Below, in pieces: positions 16,199 through 27,043 of a stretch of DNA of 64,000 nt (position 1 is its first letter; each line of letters starts with the position of its first letter). This stretch comes from Devosia geojensis (lineage in GTDB: Bacteria > Pseudomonadota > Alphaproteobacteria > Rhizobiales > Devosiaceae): assembly GCF_000969415.1 (NCBI RefSeq), contig NZ_JZEX01000024.1, positions 1 through 64,000 of the forward strand, in the 5' to 3' direction. The notes beneath the pieces are model-generated. The model was not told the origin of the DNA and did not search any database. It saw only the letters and a program-made list of their open reading frames with translations. The position numbers were made by a program, and so were the translations under genes.

Positions 16199-17098
16199 AT
16201 GACCGACGCGACAGCCTCCGCCACGGACACTGCCATCATGGCCGCCGCTTTCCGCGAGGCCCGGGCGAAGCGCGCCCGGCGCGCGGCGTTTCTGAAGCAC
16301 ATCTTCCTGATCGCGGCTTCCTTCGTGATGATCTATCCGCTTCTCTGGATGCTGGCGAGCTCGCTGAAGGCGGACAACGAGATCTTCGGCCAGCTCGGGC
16401 TCCTGCCCGCGGACCCGCAGTGGGACAACTACACGCAGGGCTGGAACGCCCTGCCCGTCTCCTTCACCAACTTCTTCTGGAACTCGGCGGTGGTGACCGT
16501 GCTCTCGGTCATCGGCAACGTCATCTCGTGCTCGTTCGCCGCCTATGCCTTCGCGCGGCTGGAGTTCAACGGCAAGACCTTCTGGTTCGCGCTGATGATG
16601 ATGACGCTGATGATCCCCTATCATGTCGTGCTCATCCCGCAATACCTGACCTTCCTGCAGCTGGGCTGGGTCAACACCTACCTGCCGCTGGTGGTGCCGC
16701 GGTTCCTGGCCTCGGACGCGTTCTTCATCTTCCTGATGATCCAGTTCTTCCGGCAATTGCCACGCGAGCTCGACGAGGCGGCGATGATCGACGGGTGCTC
16801 GCCATTCAAGATCTACTGGGCCATCATCCTGCCGCTCTCGATCCCGGCGATGGCGACGGCGGCGATCTTCTCGTTCATCTGGACGTGGGAGGACTTCCTC
16901 GGGCCGCTCGTTTACCTCAACGACATCCAGGACTACACGGTGCCGCTGGCGCTGCGGATGTTCCTCAGCCAGGACAGCGTTTCCGAATACGGACAGATGT
17001 TCGCCATGTCGGTGCTCTCGATCCTGCCCATCATCCTCTTCTTCGTCATCTTCCAGCGCCTCATCATCCGCGGCATCGCCATGAGCGGGATGAAGTGA
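16199..17098 (+). CDS. Sugar ABC transporter permease, MalG/UgpE type
   Basis: A 299-residue permease, the second half of the channel. The EAA loop reads ELDEAAMIDGCSPFKIYW, and the C-terminus FQRLIIRGIAMSGMK is the family's usual ending. It carries about 40 N-terminal residues rich in Ala and Arg before the first span. Confidence 0.93.
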   Translation: MTDATASATDTAIMAAAFREARAKRARRAAFLKHIFLIAASFVMIYPLLWMLASSLKADNEIFGQLGLLPADPQWDNYTQGWNALPVSFTNFFWNSAVVTVLSVIGNVISCSFAAYAFARLEFNGKTFWFALMMMTLMIPYHVVLIPQYLTFLQLGWVNTYLPLVVPRFLASDAFFIFLMIQFFRQLPRELDEAAMIDGCSPFKIYWAIILPLSIPAMATAAIFSFIWTWEDFLGPLVYLNDIQDYTVPLALRMFLSQDSVSEYGQMFAMSVLSILPIILFFVIFQRLIIRGIAMSGMK

Positions 17099-17123
17099 GC
17101 AGCTTTCAATCAAGGACACCTGA

Positions 17124-18185
<1,062 letters not shown>

Positions 18186-18469
18186 AACCAGTGGAGGAAG
18201 AGAAGGAATAACGTTCCCGGCTCTGCACGCTCATCCAAGTCAATTGGAAAATATACTTATATCGAATGTCTTAAGCTCACGATGTGAAGTTATATTTCAC
18301 TGTTTTGTATAAAGTTTGAGTTGATCCAAACTCTCACGAATGCTCAAATCCATCTCTCAGTTCTATATTTACATTATCAATCGGGATCAGGATCGATTTG
18401 AACGCTTAGGCCCTGTCCCGACCGCTCATGTGATTCATCCTGCTCCGCGGATATGAAGAGGAATGAACG
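18186..18469. other. AT-rich intergenic region before the oleate hydratase
   Basis: About 280 bp, markedly richer in A and T than the surroundings, especially 18241-18385. No gene is seen. It contains an inverted repeat GTTTG...CAAAC at about 18314-18331 and is a likely promoter and operator region, but no exact promoter can be assigned. Confidence 0.5.
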
Positions 18470-20047
18470 ATGAGCGCCACCACGAAGGCATATCTGGTCG
18501 GCAGCGGCATAGCCTCACTAGCCGCCGCCGCCTATCTCGTGAAGGAAGGGGGACTTGCGGGGCAGAACATCGTCATCCTCGAGCAGGAGGACGGCTATGG
18601 CGGCAGCCTCGATGCGCGCGGCGATCCGGAGCACGGCTACTCCATGCGCGGCGGCCGCATGTTCGAGGAGAAGTTCAACTGCACCTACGACCTGCTGTCG
18701 TTCATCCCGTCCATAAGCGACCCCAAGAAATCCGCCAAAGACGAGCTCATGGAATTCCATCAGGAGTTCTTCTGGAACGACAAGGCGAGGCTGGTTTCGG
18801 GCGGCTCGATCGTCGATGTGGCCAACCTGGGTTTTCGGGAGCGTGATCGGCTCGACCTCGTCAATCTCTGCGCCACGCCGGAGGCTGCGCTCGGCACCCG
18901 AAGCATCGATGAGTGGTTCGAGCCGGAATTCTTCGAGAGCAACTTCTGGTTCATCTGGTGCACCACATTCGCTTTCGAGCCGTGGCACAGCGCGGTCGAA
19001 TTCAAGCGCTACTGCCTGCGCTTCACGCATCTCTTCTCGACCATCGACACGATGGCGGGAATCTACCGGACCCAGTTCAACCAGTTCGACGCCATGGTGC
19101 GGCCCATCGTTGGCTGGTTGAAGGAGCACGGCGTCGTCTTCCGTCCGCGCGCCGAGGTGACCGATATCGACGTTGCCGTCGACGGCAATGAAAAGACCGC
19201 CACCCGCATCCGCTATCTCGCCGACGGCGAGGAGGGCGAGATCAACCTGTCGCCCGACGATCTCGTCTTCGTCACCAATGGCAGCATGACCGCCGACACG
19301 ACCTACGGTTCGTCCACAGCCGCACCTTCCCTGCAGACGGAAAAGCAAGGCGGCTCCTGGACGCTGTGGCAGCGCCTCGCGGCGAAATCGCCGGATTTCG
19401 GACGTCCGGCGGCTTTTTGTACCGATATAGGGAAGTCCAAATGGGAATCGATCACCGTCACCGCCCATGACTCGACCTTCTTCGACCTGCTCGAGGCGTT
19501 CTCGGGCAGCGAAGCCGGCAAGGGCGGGCTCGTCACCATCAAGGATTCCAACTGGTTGCTGACGGTGGTGCTGAACCACCAGCCGCACTACTACGAACAG
19601 CCGAAAGGCACCTGGGTCTGGTGGGGCTACGGCCTCTTCCCGGACAAGGTCGGCAATTTCGTCCAGAAGAAGATGTCGGACTGCACGGGGCGGGAAATTC
19701 TCGAGGAAATCCTGCTGCACCTGCGCTTTGCCGAGAAGATGGAACACATCCGCGACACCTCGATCGTCATCCCGGCGATGATGCCGTACATCACCAGCCA
19801 ATTCATGCCCCGCACCGGCACGGACCGTCCGCAGGTCATTCCGGCCGGCTCCAAGAACCTGGCCTTCATCGGCCAGTACACGGAAATACCCGACGACGTC
19901 GTGTTCACCGTCGAATATTCGGTGCGTTCGGCGCAGATCGCCGTTTTCGGGCTGCTCGGCCTCGATCGGGAGGTTTCGCCGTTCTACAAAGGGCAGCACG
20001 ACCCGCGCATCCTATTCGACGCGCTCAAGATGCTTCATCGCAAGTAG
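18470..20047 (+). CDS. ohyA: Oleate hydratase
   Basis: A 525-residue FAD-dependent hydratase of the myosin-cross-reactive-antigen family, which adds water to the cis-9 double bond of oleic acid to give 10-hydroxystearate. The N-terminal Rossmann motif is [15 protein letters not shown] (from residue 9). Family segments include [29 protein letters not shown] and the C-terminal [20 protein letters not shown]. Length is within the family range. It is probably membrane-associated and serves detoxification of unsaturated fatty acids. It stands alone behind an AT-rich spacer, with regulator debris after it, suggesting acquisition by transfer. Confidence 0.93.
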   Translation: MSATTKAYLVGSGIASLAAAAYLVKEGGLAGQNIVILEQEDGYGGSLDARGDPEHGYSMRGGRMFEEKFNCTYDLLSFIPSISDPKKSAKDELMEFHQEFFWNDKARLVSGGSIVDVANLGFRERDRLDLVNLCATPEAALGTRSIDEWFEPEFFESNFWFIWCTTFAFEPWHSAVEFKRYCLRFTHLFSTIDTMAGIYRTQFNQFDAMVRPIVGWLKEHGVVFRPRAEVTDIDVAVDGNEKTATRIRYLADGEEGEINLSPDDLVFVTNGSMTADTTYGSSTAAPSLQTEKQGGSWTLWQRLAAKSPDFGRPAAFCTDIGKSKWESITVTAHDSTFFDLLEAFSGSEAGKGGLVTIKDSNWLLTVVLNHQPHYYEQPKGTWVWWGYGLFPDKVGNFVQKKMSDCTGREILEEILLHLRFAEKMEHIRDTSIVIPAMMPYITSQFMPRTGTDRPQVIPAGSKNLAFIGQYTEIPDDVVFTVEYSVRSAQIAVFGLLGLDREVSPFYKGQHDPRILFDALKMLHRK

Positions 20048-20062
20048 GCGGCTGCCGGTGGA

Positions 20063-20221
20063 TCAGCGGATCGCGCCCATGGCGCGGTCCAGGGTTTCCG
20101 AGAGGGCCTGCGGTTGATCGCTTGCAGTCCACGCGGCGAGCGTCGCCTCGACGCACCCCAATGCCGCGGCGATCAGGGCGTTGGCGCGGGGGTCGGAAGC
20201 ATCGGCTGATGTCGTCGGAAC
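20063..20221 (-). pseudogene. C-terminal fragment of a TetR-family regulator
   Basis: The minus-strand frame ending at 20063 reads [20 protein letters not shown] and then [19 protein letters not shown], the usual tail of TetR-family regulators. No DNA-binding domain precedes it: the recognisable part stops after about 52 codons, right at the stress promoter of katE. It is best read as a remnant cut by the rearrangement that brought katE here. The identification rests on the short tail only. Confidence 0.55.
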
Positions 20222-20242
20222 AATTTTGTTCCCGTGTCCGTT
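20217..20242 (+). promoter_or_regulatory. EcfG-type general-stress promoter of katE
   Basis: GGAAC (20217-20221), 17 bases, then CGTT (20239-20242) fits the consensus of the alphaproteobacterial general-stress sigma factor EcfG. The -35 element also lies in an inverted repeat GGAACAATTTTGTTCC (20217-20232). The promoter is 60 bp upstream of the katE start and oriented toward it. Confidence 0.75.
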
Positions 20243-20301
20243 GGGTCCTAGCGCAGGCAAGCTTGCGCGAAGCTCGTCCACATCCAGCGGGAGGCATGGA
20301 A

Positions 20302-22407
20302 ATGGCCAAGGCAGGCAGAAGCGACACGGCCATTCACGACCTGAGCATTCAGCGAGGCGAAGGCGGTGAACTGCATCAGGTGGCCGAGGGCGACACGCCC
20401 ACCACGACCACCGCGTTCGGCACACCCGTTTCAGACGACCAGAACTCCCTGAAGATCGGGCGGCGCGGCCCGACGCTTATGGAAGACTTCCACTTCCGCG
20501 ACAAGATGTTCCACTTCGACCACGAGCGGATACCCGAGCGCGTGGTTCATGCCCGCGGATACGGCGCCCACGGCTATTTCGAGAACTACGAGTCGCTCGC
20601 CGACATCACGCGAGCAGACCTTTTCCAGCGTCCCGGAGAGCGGACACAGCTCTTCGTTCGGTTCTCGACTGTTGTGGGCAACAAAGGCTCGTTCGATCTT
20701 GCCCGCGACGTGCGCGGCTTTGCGGTCAAGATGTACACCAAGGAGGGCAACTGGGACCTGGTTGGCAACAACATCCCGGTCTTCTTCATCCAGGATGCGG
20801 TCCGCTTCCCCGATCTCGTCCATTCCATCAAGCAGGAACCGGACCGGGCCTTTCCGCAGGCGACGGCGGCCCATGATAATTTCTGGGACTTCATCAGCCT
20901 GATGCCGGAAAGCATGCACATGATCATGTGGGTCATGTCGGACCGGGCAATTCCACGCTCCTTCCGCTTCATGCAGGGCTTTGGCGTCCATACGTTCCGG
21001 TTCGTCAATGCCAAGGGCAAGTCGACCTTCGTCAAGTTCCACTGGAAGCCGAAACTCGGCCTGCAGTCGGTGGTCTGGAACGAGGCGGTGAAGATCAACG
21101 GCGCCGATCCCGACTTCCACCGCCGCGATCTCTGGAACGCCATCAAGTCCGGGAACTTCCCGGAATGGGAATTGCACGTCCAGCTGTTCGACCAGGAGTT
21201 CGCGGACAGCTTCGATTTCGACGTACTGGACCCCACCAAGATCATCCCCGAGGAGGTGCTGCCGACGCGGCCGATCGGCCGCATGGTCCTCGACCGGATG
21301 CCCGACAACTTCTTCATGGATACCGAGCAGGTGGCGTTCATGACGCAGAACGTGCCGCCCGGCATCGATTTCTCCAACGACCCACTCCTGCAGGGCCGCA
21401 ATTTTTCTTATCTCGACACGCAGCTGAAGCGGCTCGGAAGCACCAATTTCAGCCATCTGCCGGTCAATGCGCTGAAATGCCCGATGCACCACTTCCAGCA
21501 GGACGGGCACATGGCATTTCGCAATCCGGTCGGCCGCGCCAACTACCAGCCCAACTCCTGGGGCGAGGGGCCGCGCGAGTCGCCGGAGCGCGGCCATGTC
21601 GCCTACCCTGAGGATATCGAGGGGCAGAAGCTGCGCGTCAGACCCGAAAGCTTCGCCGACCATTACAGCCAGGCCCGACAGTTCTACATCAGCCAGACCG
21701 AGACCGAGCAGAACCACATCATCGGCGCCCTCACCTTCGAGATCAGCAAGGTCGAGACGCCAGCGATCCGCATTCGAATGGTCTCGCATCTGCTCAACAT
21801 CGACGAGGAGATGGCAAGGAAGGTCGCCACGAAGCTGGGCATCAAGGAAATGCCGGCGCCGGCCGACGCTGCCGTGCCGACCCGCATGGACCTGCAGCCC
21901 TCGCCTGCGCTCAGCATTCTCAGGAACGGGCCAGACAGCATCCAGGGCCGCAAGATCGGCGTTCTGGTCACGGACGGTGCCGAGTTGACGCTCTTGCGAA
22001 GGCTGAAGGAGCTCGCCATGTCCGAGGGAGCGACAGTCGAAATCGTCGCGCCCACGGTTGGCGGCGTCGTGGGCAGCGACGGGACGTCGATCGAGGCCAA
22101 CCACAACATCGAAGGCGGGCCTTCCGTTCTTTTCGACGCCGTGGTGCTGCTCGCCTCAGAAGCGGAAGCGGCAAAGCTCGCGGGTGATGCCGCGGCGCTG
22201 GACTTCGTCATGGACGCTTTCACCCATTGCAAGTTCATCGGCTATGTCCAGGGTGCGATGCCTCTCCTTGAGAAGACGAACATGATGGCCATGATGGACG
22301 AGGGCGTGGTGGCGATCGACGGCGAGGATTCTCTGGCGCGCTTTTTATCGACGTGCCGCAAGCTGCGCCTGTGGGAGCGCGAGCCCAAAACCAGGGTCAA
22401 CCAATAA
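20302..22407 (+). CDS. katE: Large-subunit catalase (KatE, HPII type)
   Basis: A 701-residue monofunctional haem catalase that breaks down hydrogen peroxide. The distal His is in [11 protein letters not shown] (about residue 83), the distal Asn in [10 protein letters not shown], and the proximal haem-ligand Tyr in RNFSYLDTQ (about residue 370). From about residue 546 a flavodoxin/DJ-1-like domain follows ([14 protein letters not shown]), the mark of large-subunit catalases. ATG 20302 was chosen over ATG 20296 because GGGAGG at 20289-20294 is seven bases from it. The promoter at 20217-20242 puts it under general stress control. Confidence 0.95.
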   Translation: MAKAGRSDTAIHDLSIQRGEGGELHQVAEGDTPTTTTAFGTPVSDDQNSLKIGRRGPTLMEDFHFRDKMFHFDHERIPERVVHARGYGAHGYFENYESLADITRADLFQRPGERTQLFVRFSTVVGNKGSFDLARDVRGFAVKMYTKEGNWDLVGNNIPVFFIQDAVRFPDLVHSIKQEPDRAFPQATAAHDNFWDFISLMPESMHMIMWVMSDRAIPRSFRFMQGFGVHTFRFVNAKGKSTFVKFHWKPKLGLQSVVWNEAVKINGADPDFHRRDLWNAIKSGNFPEWELHVQLFDQEFADSFDFDVLDPTKIIPEEVLPTRPIGRMVLDRMPDNFFMDTEQVAFMTQNVPPGIDFSNDPLLQGRNFSYLDTQLKRLGSTNFSHLPVNALKCPMHHFQQDGHMAFRNPVGRANYQPNSWGEGPRESPERGHVAYPEDIEGQKLRVRPESFADHYSQARQFYISQTETEQNHIIGALTFEISKVETPAIRIRMVSHLLNIDEEMARKVATKLGIKEMPAPADAAVPTRMDLQPSPALSILRNGPDSIQGRKIGVLVTDGAELTLLRRLKELAMSEGATVEIVAPTVGGVVGSDGTSIEANHNIEGGPSVLFDAVVLLASEAEAAKLAGDAAALDFVMDAFTHCKFIGYVQGAMPLLEKTNMMAMMDEGVVAIDGEDSLARFLSTCRKLRLWEREPKTRVNQ

Positions 22408-22466
22408 GAAACGTTGCGCCTGACCTCGCTTCGCAGCGGCAAGCGCATAGTCAGGCGTCACTCCGA

Positions 22467-22699
22467 TCACAGTGCCCGGCTCGGTAACGACGCGCTCGTG
22501 GCGAGAAGCGGGAGGGAGATTTCAAAGAGCGCTCCCCGCCCGGCGCGTCGCCGACGGTGATGCGGCCGTTGTGGCGCAGGACGATGTCGCTGACGAGGCT
22601 GAGGCCGAGGCCCGCTCCCCGGTCGAGCGGGACGACCCGTCGGAAGGGTTCGAAGATGGCGCGCCAATGCTGTTCGGCGATAGAGGCGCTGAGCTTCAC
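22467..22699 (-). pseudogene. Broken C-terminal fragment of a sensor histidine kinase
   Basis: The minus strand reads HWRAIFEPFRRVVPLDRGAG, then LGLSLVSDIVLRHNGRITVG: the F and G2 boxes of a histidine-kinase ATPase domain. The reading then changes frame within a G-rich run and continues ALFEISLPLLA to a stop. So the fragment lacks the sensor, dimerisation and N-box parts and carries a frameshift. It is gene debris between katE and the autotransporter gene. Confidence 0.75.
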
Positions 22700-22708
22700 T
22701 AGTCTGTC

Positions 22709-22734
22709 AGGAGGAGGTTTCCCAACCTCCTCCT
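22709..22734 (-). terminator. Hairpin after the autotransporter gene
   Basis: Eleven-base arms AGGAGGAGGTT and AACCTCCTCCT around a four-base loop, 21 bp beyond the autotransporter stop. There is no T run on either side, so it may act as a 3' stabiliser rather than a true terminator. Confidence 0.5.
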
Positions 22735-22755
22735 ATGGTGGTTAACCGTTGAGGA

Positions 22756-25700
22756 TCACCACCTGATGCTCAAGCCCACATTGCCGCTATAGGCTTCGTG
22801 GCTCTCGCCGCCCAGATTCGTGGTGTAGTCGGCGGTTGCGTGGAAACTGACGGCATCGCCCAGCTGCAGGACCAGACCGGCGCCGAGTTCGAGCGCCGTT
22901 CCTCCGCGGTCGGTCTCGATGACGTCCGTTCCGCCGAAGACGACCCGATCGGTGCCGCCGAAGTCCTGCCAGAGATTGGCCTTGAGATAGGGCTGGAGAA
23001 CTTGGCCGCCCTCGATATCGAAGGTACCCTGGAGCCGTGCGCCGACCCGCCCGGTCAACCCGCCGTCGGTATCGAAGGAAACGGATGAGAACGCGTCCTG
23101 CGTATCGTCGAGCGACACCTGCTGCCAGATAACCTGTCCCTGCGGCTCGAACGTCCAGTTGTCGCCGAGCGGGATCGGATACCCCCCTTCGAGCGATGCC
23201 GTGAAACCGCTGCCGTCAACATCGAGGCCGTAGCCGCGATCGGACGTCGCCTCACCGTCGAAGAGGTTGGCCATGACGACGCCGTCGAGATACCACCCGC
23301 TCGGCCCGACATGGGTCCAGTACGCGCCTAGGCTGGTGCCGTTGAGGGTCATGTCGCCGACCGCGACGTCGTTCCAGCCGAAGGCTTGTCCCTTGATGTC
23401 TCCGTTCATCCCGCTGCGGGCGACGAAAACGCCCGCCTGGTCGCGGTGGCCGTCCTGCGTTTCGCGCCCGTAGAGGTCGAGCCCGAACTGGAAGCCGAAG
23501 AGCGAGCCGTCGAAGCTGGGATCGACGGTGCCCGACCAGCTCGTTTCCGACTGCTCGCCGAAAAAGCGGCCCCACACGCCCGGGAATGCTTCGGCGCCGG
23601 TCAACAGGCTTTGCTCACCGCGCCGTTCATGGAACGTACCGAGGTTGGCGAGTCCGATGTCGAAGGCGACCGGCGGCAACACCGTGTAGAGCGGCACTTC
23701 GGGACGGTAGAGCGGGATGACGCCGTTGACGGGCGTGGCCGGCGTTGCGCCGGGCGTCGGCGGAGGCGGCTGCACCGGGTTGGGGTTGTCCGGCGTCGGC
23801 AGGACCGGCAAGGGGGGTGTTCCGGGCGCGGGCTGCAACGCCGCGCCGCCCTGCGTGGCGACGAGCGTGTTGCGCAGGAACCAGCTCTCCTCGGAGCCGG
23901 GGGTCACGCCACCCTTGAACAGGAAGTAGTCATAGGCACCCGCCGAGACAGCGCCCGCCAGCGCGAAGGCATCCGGCGCCGTCGTGCCGCCGTTGACGGC
24001 ATCGACCACCAGGATACCGTTCGCGAGCGTCTGCGCGCCCGGCCCACCGACATTGGTGATCGCCAGGCTCGTGGCGCCGCTCGCGGCGCCCCCGTCGATC
24101 ACCAGCCTGTCGGACGCAGAACCGTCGGTATCGAGGAAGGTGTTGAGCCCGACCGTGCCCTGCTGGCCGATATAGTTCCCGGCGACGGTCAAGGTGTTTC
24201 CGACGGCGCTGCCACCGATCTGCGCGAGGCCGCTATTGGTCAGGTTGCCGTTGATCGTCAAGTTTCCGACCGGCCCGCCGGCAAAGGCCGCAAGAGCATC
24301 GGCAACGGTGATCGTGCCCTGGTTGGTGACATCGCCGGTCACGCTGCCATACCCGCCCAACGTGGCTCCGGAGGCGACATTCACCGGACCACCACCGGAA
24401 AGGGTGGCGGCAGCCCCGGTCGCACCGCCAAGGGCCAAAATGCCTTGAGCAACGGTCGTGCCGCCGGCATGGGCGTTGTCGCCCTTGAGGTTGAGAACGC
24501 CGGAACCGGTCTTGGTGAGGCTGCCGGCGCCCGCGGTGCCCTGCGTGAGGGCCGTGGTGAAACCTTGCGTATCGATCGTCCCGCCGCCGACGTCGAGCAG
24601 GATGGCGCGGTCCGCCGACAGGTCGAACTGCTGGTCGAAACGCAGAATGCCGCCGTCGAAGGTCACGCCGCCGGTCGAGGCACCGAGCGCGTTGTCGGCA
24701 CCAACCGCGACCGTGCCTTGCGTGATGATCGTCCCGCCCGAATAGGTGTTACCCTCCGCACTGGCAGGCGCCAGGGTGAGCACCCCTGCCCCGGTCTTTT
24801 CGACCACCCCCGCGCCGGTGATCTGGCCGATATAGGTGCCGTCATCGGGCTGGGTGAAGCGCACGAGCCCGTTGTTGGTGACGTTGTCGACGTTAGCCTC
24901 GGCCGTGGCCTGGGTGGGCAGGCTTTGAGCGCGCGCCTCGAGGATGCCAGCGGTTTCGATGAGAGCGGTGCCGGTGTAGTTCGCATTGTCGCCGGTGAGC
25001 GCCAGCGTTCCTTGCCGAACCGTGACGTCGGTGAATCCGGAAAGGCTGCCCGCCACCGTCCACTTGCCTTCGCCATCCTTGGTGAGGGTGGTGAAGTTCA
25101 TGATGTTGCCGGCCAGCGTATCGTCGGAACCGGCGGCGCCTTCGAGCGTCAGATTGTTGCGCCCGCCGCCGCCATTGATGTTTCCGGTCACCAGGGAATC
25201 GGCAAAGAAGAAGAGATCGTCGTTGCCGCCGCCGAAGCTGATCCCGCCGATGACCTCGGCTCCCGTCCGGTTGTAGAACTGGATGCCCGCACCGCCACCG
25301 GACCCTATCACGCTGCCGACGCCCCCGACCTTTTCGATGACCCCGTAATTGTCGACGACGTTCCTGGCGCCCCAGCGCTCATCCTGGAACCAGATCGCGG
25401 CGCTGCCGGTGGTCTGGATGAGGCCGCGATTCTCGATCCTGTTGCCGAAGCCGTGCACGTTGACAGCTTCCGCGTTGACGAAACCGCCCGACTTGACGAT
25501 TTCGGCCCCCGCCTCGACGATGAGAGTACCGTTGCTGTTGAACTCGATCGTGTTGAAGCCGGTGCCGTAAAGCCCGCCGTTGCCGGTCGCGGTGTTGCGC
25601 ACCGACGCGCCGCTCTGCACCGTGATGTCTGCATTGTCGCCAAGGCTGATGGCGTTGGCATTGGTGACGTTGATTCCGGCGCCTGAACTGAGGTCCACGG

Positions 25701-25899
25701 TCCTGCCGTGATCCGCCCTGCCCGTTCCGACGGTGCTGTCATGTGGATTGGGCGCCGCCGGATCGCAAAGCGTTATCGCGCCCGCCGTAGTGCAAGCCGC
25801 CATCGCCGGGCTGGATGCAAGCAAGACACCAGCGGAGATTGTGAAGATGACCGGCAGAAGCGTCGTGGAGGAGAGGAGCGCAGCGCGCGCGTGAATCAT
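22756..25899 (-). CDS. Autotransporter (type Va secretion) with PATR repeats
   Basis: Outer-membrane protein of 1047 residues. Order: signal peptide (about 1-35, ending SSPAMA), beta-helical passenger rich in G, N, T and D, autotransporter-associated repeats (for example KTGAGVLTLAPASAEGNTYS, about residues 300-500), a Pro-rich linker (PLPVLPTPDNPNPVQPPPP), and a C-terminal beta-barrel of about 270 residues ending NVGLSIRW with the expected terminal aromatic residue. ATG 25899 was preferred to the in-frame TTG at 25932. The passenger may serve adhesion; no protease triad or other enzyme motif is seen. It is divergent from a glycosyltransferase-like gene. Confidence 0.9.
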   Translation of the reverse strand: MIHARAALLSSTTLLPVIFTISAGVLLASSPAMAACTTAGAITLCDPAAPNPHDSTVGTGRADHGRTVDLSSGAGINVTNANAISLGDNADITVQSGASVRNTATGNGGLYGTGFNTIEFNSNGTLIVEAGAEIVKSGGFVNAEAVNVHGFGNRIENRGLIQTTGSAAIWFQDERWGARNVVDNYGVIEKVGGVGSVIGSGGGAGIQFYNRTGAEVIGGISFGGGNDDLFFFADSLVTGNINGGGGRNNLTLEGAAGSDDTLAGNIMNFTTLTKDGEGKWTVAGSLSGFTDVTVRQGTLALTGDNANYTGTALIETAGILEARAQSLPTQATAEANVDNVTNNGLVRFTQPDDGTYIGQITGAGVVEKTGAGVLTLAPASAEGNTYSGGTIITQGTVAVGADNALGASTGGVTFDGGILRFDQQFDLSADRAILLDVGGGTIDTQGFTTALTQGTAGAGSLTKTGSGVLNLKGDNAHAGGTTVAQGILALGGATGAAATLSGGGPVNVASGATLGGYGSVTGDVTNQGTITVADALAAFAGGPVGNLTINGNLTNSGLAQIGGSAVGNTLTVAGNYIGQQGTVGLNTFLDTDGSASDRLVIDGGAASGATSLAITNVGGPGAQTLANGILVVDAVNGGTTAPDAFALAGAVSAGAYDYFLFKGGVTPGSEESWFLRNTLVATQGGAALQPAPGTPPLPVLPTPDNPNPVQPPPPTPGATPATPVNGVIPLYRPEVPLYTVLPPVAFDIGLANLGTFHERRGEQSLLTGAEAFPGVWGRFFGEQSETSWSGTVDPSFDGSLFGFQFGLDLYGRETQDGHRDQAGVFVARSGMNGDIKGQAFGWNDVAVGDMTLNGTSLGAYWTHVGPSGWYLDGVVMANLFDGEATSDRGYGLDVDGSGFTASLEGGYPIPLGDNWTFEPQGQVIWQQVSLDDTQDAFSSVSFDTDGGLTGRVGARLQGTFDIEGGQVLQPYLKANLWQDFGGTDRVVFGGTDVIETDRGGTALELGAGLVLQLGDAVSFHATADYTTNLGGESHEAYSGNVGLSIRW

Positions 25900-26128
25900 T
25901 AGCAATGCCCTCGCAATTCTGACCCCCACCAAGTACTTAGCTTAGGGAAATGTCCGCGCCATGACAACCGGCTCCCGGACATATCCTTTCAGTTTCAGAT
26001 GTTGTCACGTGGTCGCGCGGTTGACAGGGGGAGGATTCGGCTGAACTCTGGATAGAGTTGGATCTAGAGGCTCGAAAAATGGGGCGAAGTGCTGCCTTCT
26101 GTCTCGACAGTGCTGAGGCACTCTGCTC

Positions 26129-27001
26129 ATGAACGGTGGGCTTACCTTTGTCATTCCCGTGAGGCACCAGGACAATGCGCCTGACTGGAACCTCGTCACG
26201 CATCGACTGAAGCAGACGATCCAGTCCATTTCCGCTCAGGACGCGCCCAACTGGCGGGGGATCGTGGTCGCCAACGAGGGGGCGAGCCTTCCTGCGATGC
26301 CCCCGAACTGGGACGTCGTCCGGGTGACGTTTCCGCCCAATCCGATTCATGAGCGGCGCGGCGCCGACAAGAACACGTTCTACGACGCTTTCCGTCTGGA
26401 CAAAGGACGACGTGTCCTGTCGGGCATGTTGTCTGCTCGCGACAGCGCATACTTCATGATCGTCGATGACGATGATTTCGTCAGTCGCCGGTTGGCCCGG
26501 CATGTGCGCGACAACAATGGGCAAGCCGGCTGGCACATCATGGACGGATATATCTGGGAAGACGGGACGAAGCTGCTGCTGCGGCACGACGAATTCGCAA
26601 ATCTCTGCGGAACGTCGCTCATCATCAGAAGCGACATTTACAATCTTCCGGAGCGGTTCGAGGATGCCGGGGAGGAATACATCAAATCGATGTTCGGCAG
26701 TCACCTCATTCTGCCGGAAAAACTGAAGGAGGCGGGCGCACCACTCCCCAGGCTGCCCTTCCCCGGAGCGGTCTATCGGATTGGTCACGTCGGGGCGCAC
26801 AGTCAATCCGTGGGACTGATCGCCTTAATCTTCTCCAAGGATCGCACCGCCGGAAATCTGCTGAGGATCGCTTCCCGGCTATGGCGGATCCGCTTTTTTA
26901 CACGGACCCTGCGCGAAGAGTTTTTTGGTGGAGCGACTGTACCTCGGCCTATCCAGGATCACCGGGGGATCGGTCCTCAGCTGGGCGGCGAAGCGCTCTG
27001 A
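26129..27001 (+). CDS. Glycosyltransferase-like protein (GT-A, family 2-like)
   Basis: A 290-residue protein. It begins with a family 2-like strand (LTFVIPVRHQDN) and has an aspartate run, YFMIVDDDDFVSRRLA near residue 115, resembling the DXD motif that binds the metal and nucleotide sugar. HRLKQTIQSI near residue 30 is also usual. A C-terminal basic, hydrophobic stretch may associate with the membrane. It faces away from the autotransporter gene, 229 bp apart. Sugar donor and acceptor are unknown; surface polysaccharide or passenger glycosylation are both open. Confidence 0.7.
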   Translation: MNGGLTFVIPVRHQDNAPDWNLVTHRLKQTIQSISAQDAPNWRGIVVANEGASLPAMPPNWDVVRVTFPPNPIHERRGADKNTFYDAFRLDKGRRVLSGMLSARDSAYFMIVDDDDFVSRRLARHVRDNNGQAGWHIMDGYIWEDGTKLLLRHDEFANLCGTSLIIRSDIYNLPERFEDAGEEYIKSMFGSHLILPEKLKEAGAPLPRLPFPGAVYRIGHVGAHSQSVGLIALIFSKDRTAGNLLRIASRLWRIRFFTRTLREEFFGGATVPRPIQDHRGIGPQLGGEAL

Positions 27002-27043
27002 CGAAACAATCCGACGCGCAGGCCCGGGCAAAAAATCCGCCGC

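Noticed and set aside
23386-25686. 766-codon plus-strand frame
   Set aside because: Antisense to the autotransporter gene, whose signal peptide, repeats and barrel are clear.
25900-25932. TTG start for the autotransporter
   Set aside because: ATG 25899 gives a better signal peptide start; the TTG adds 11 residues with no clear ribosome-binding site.
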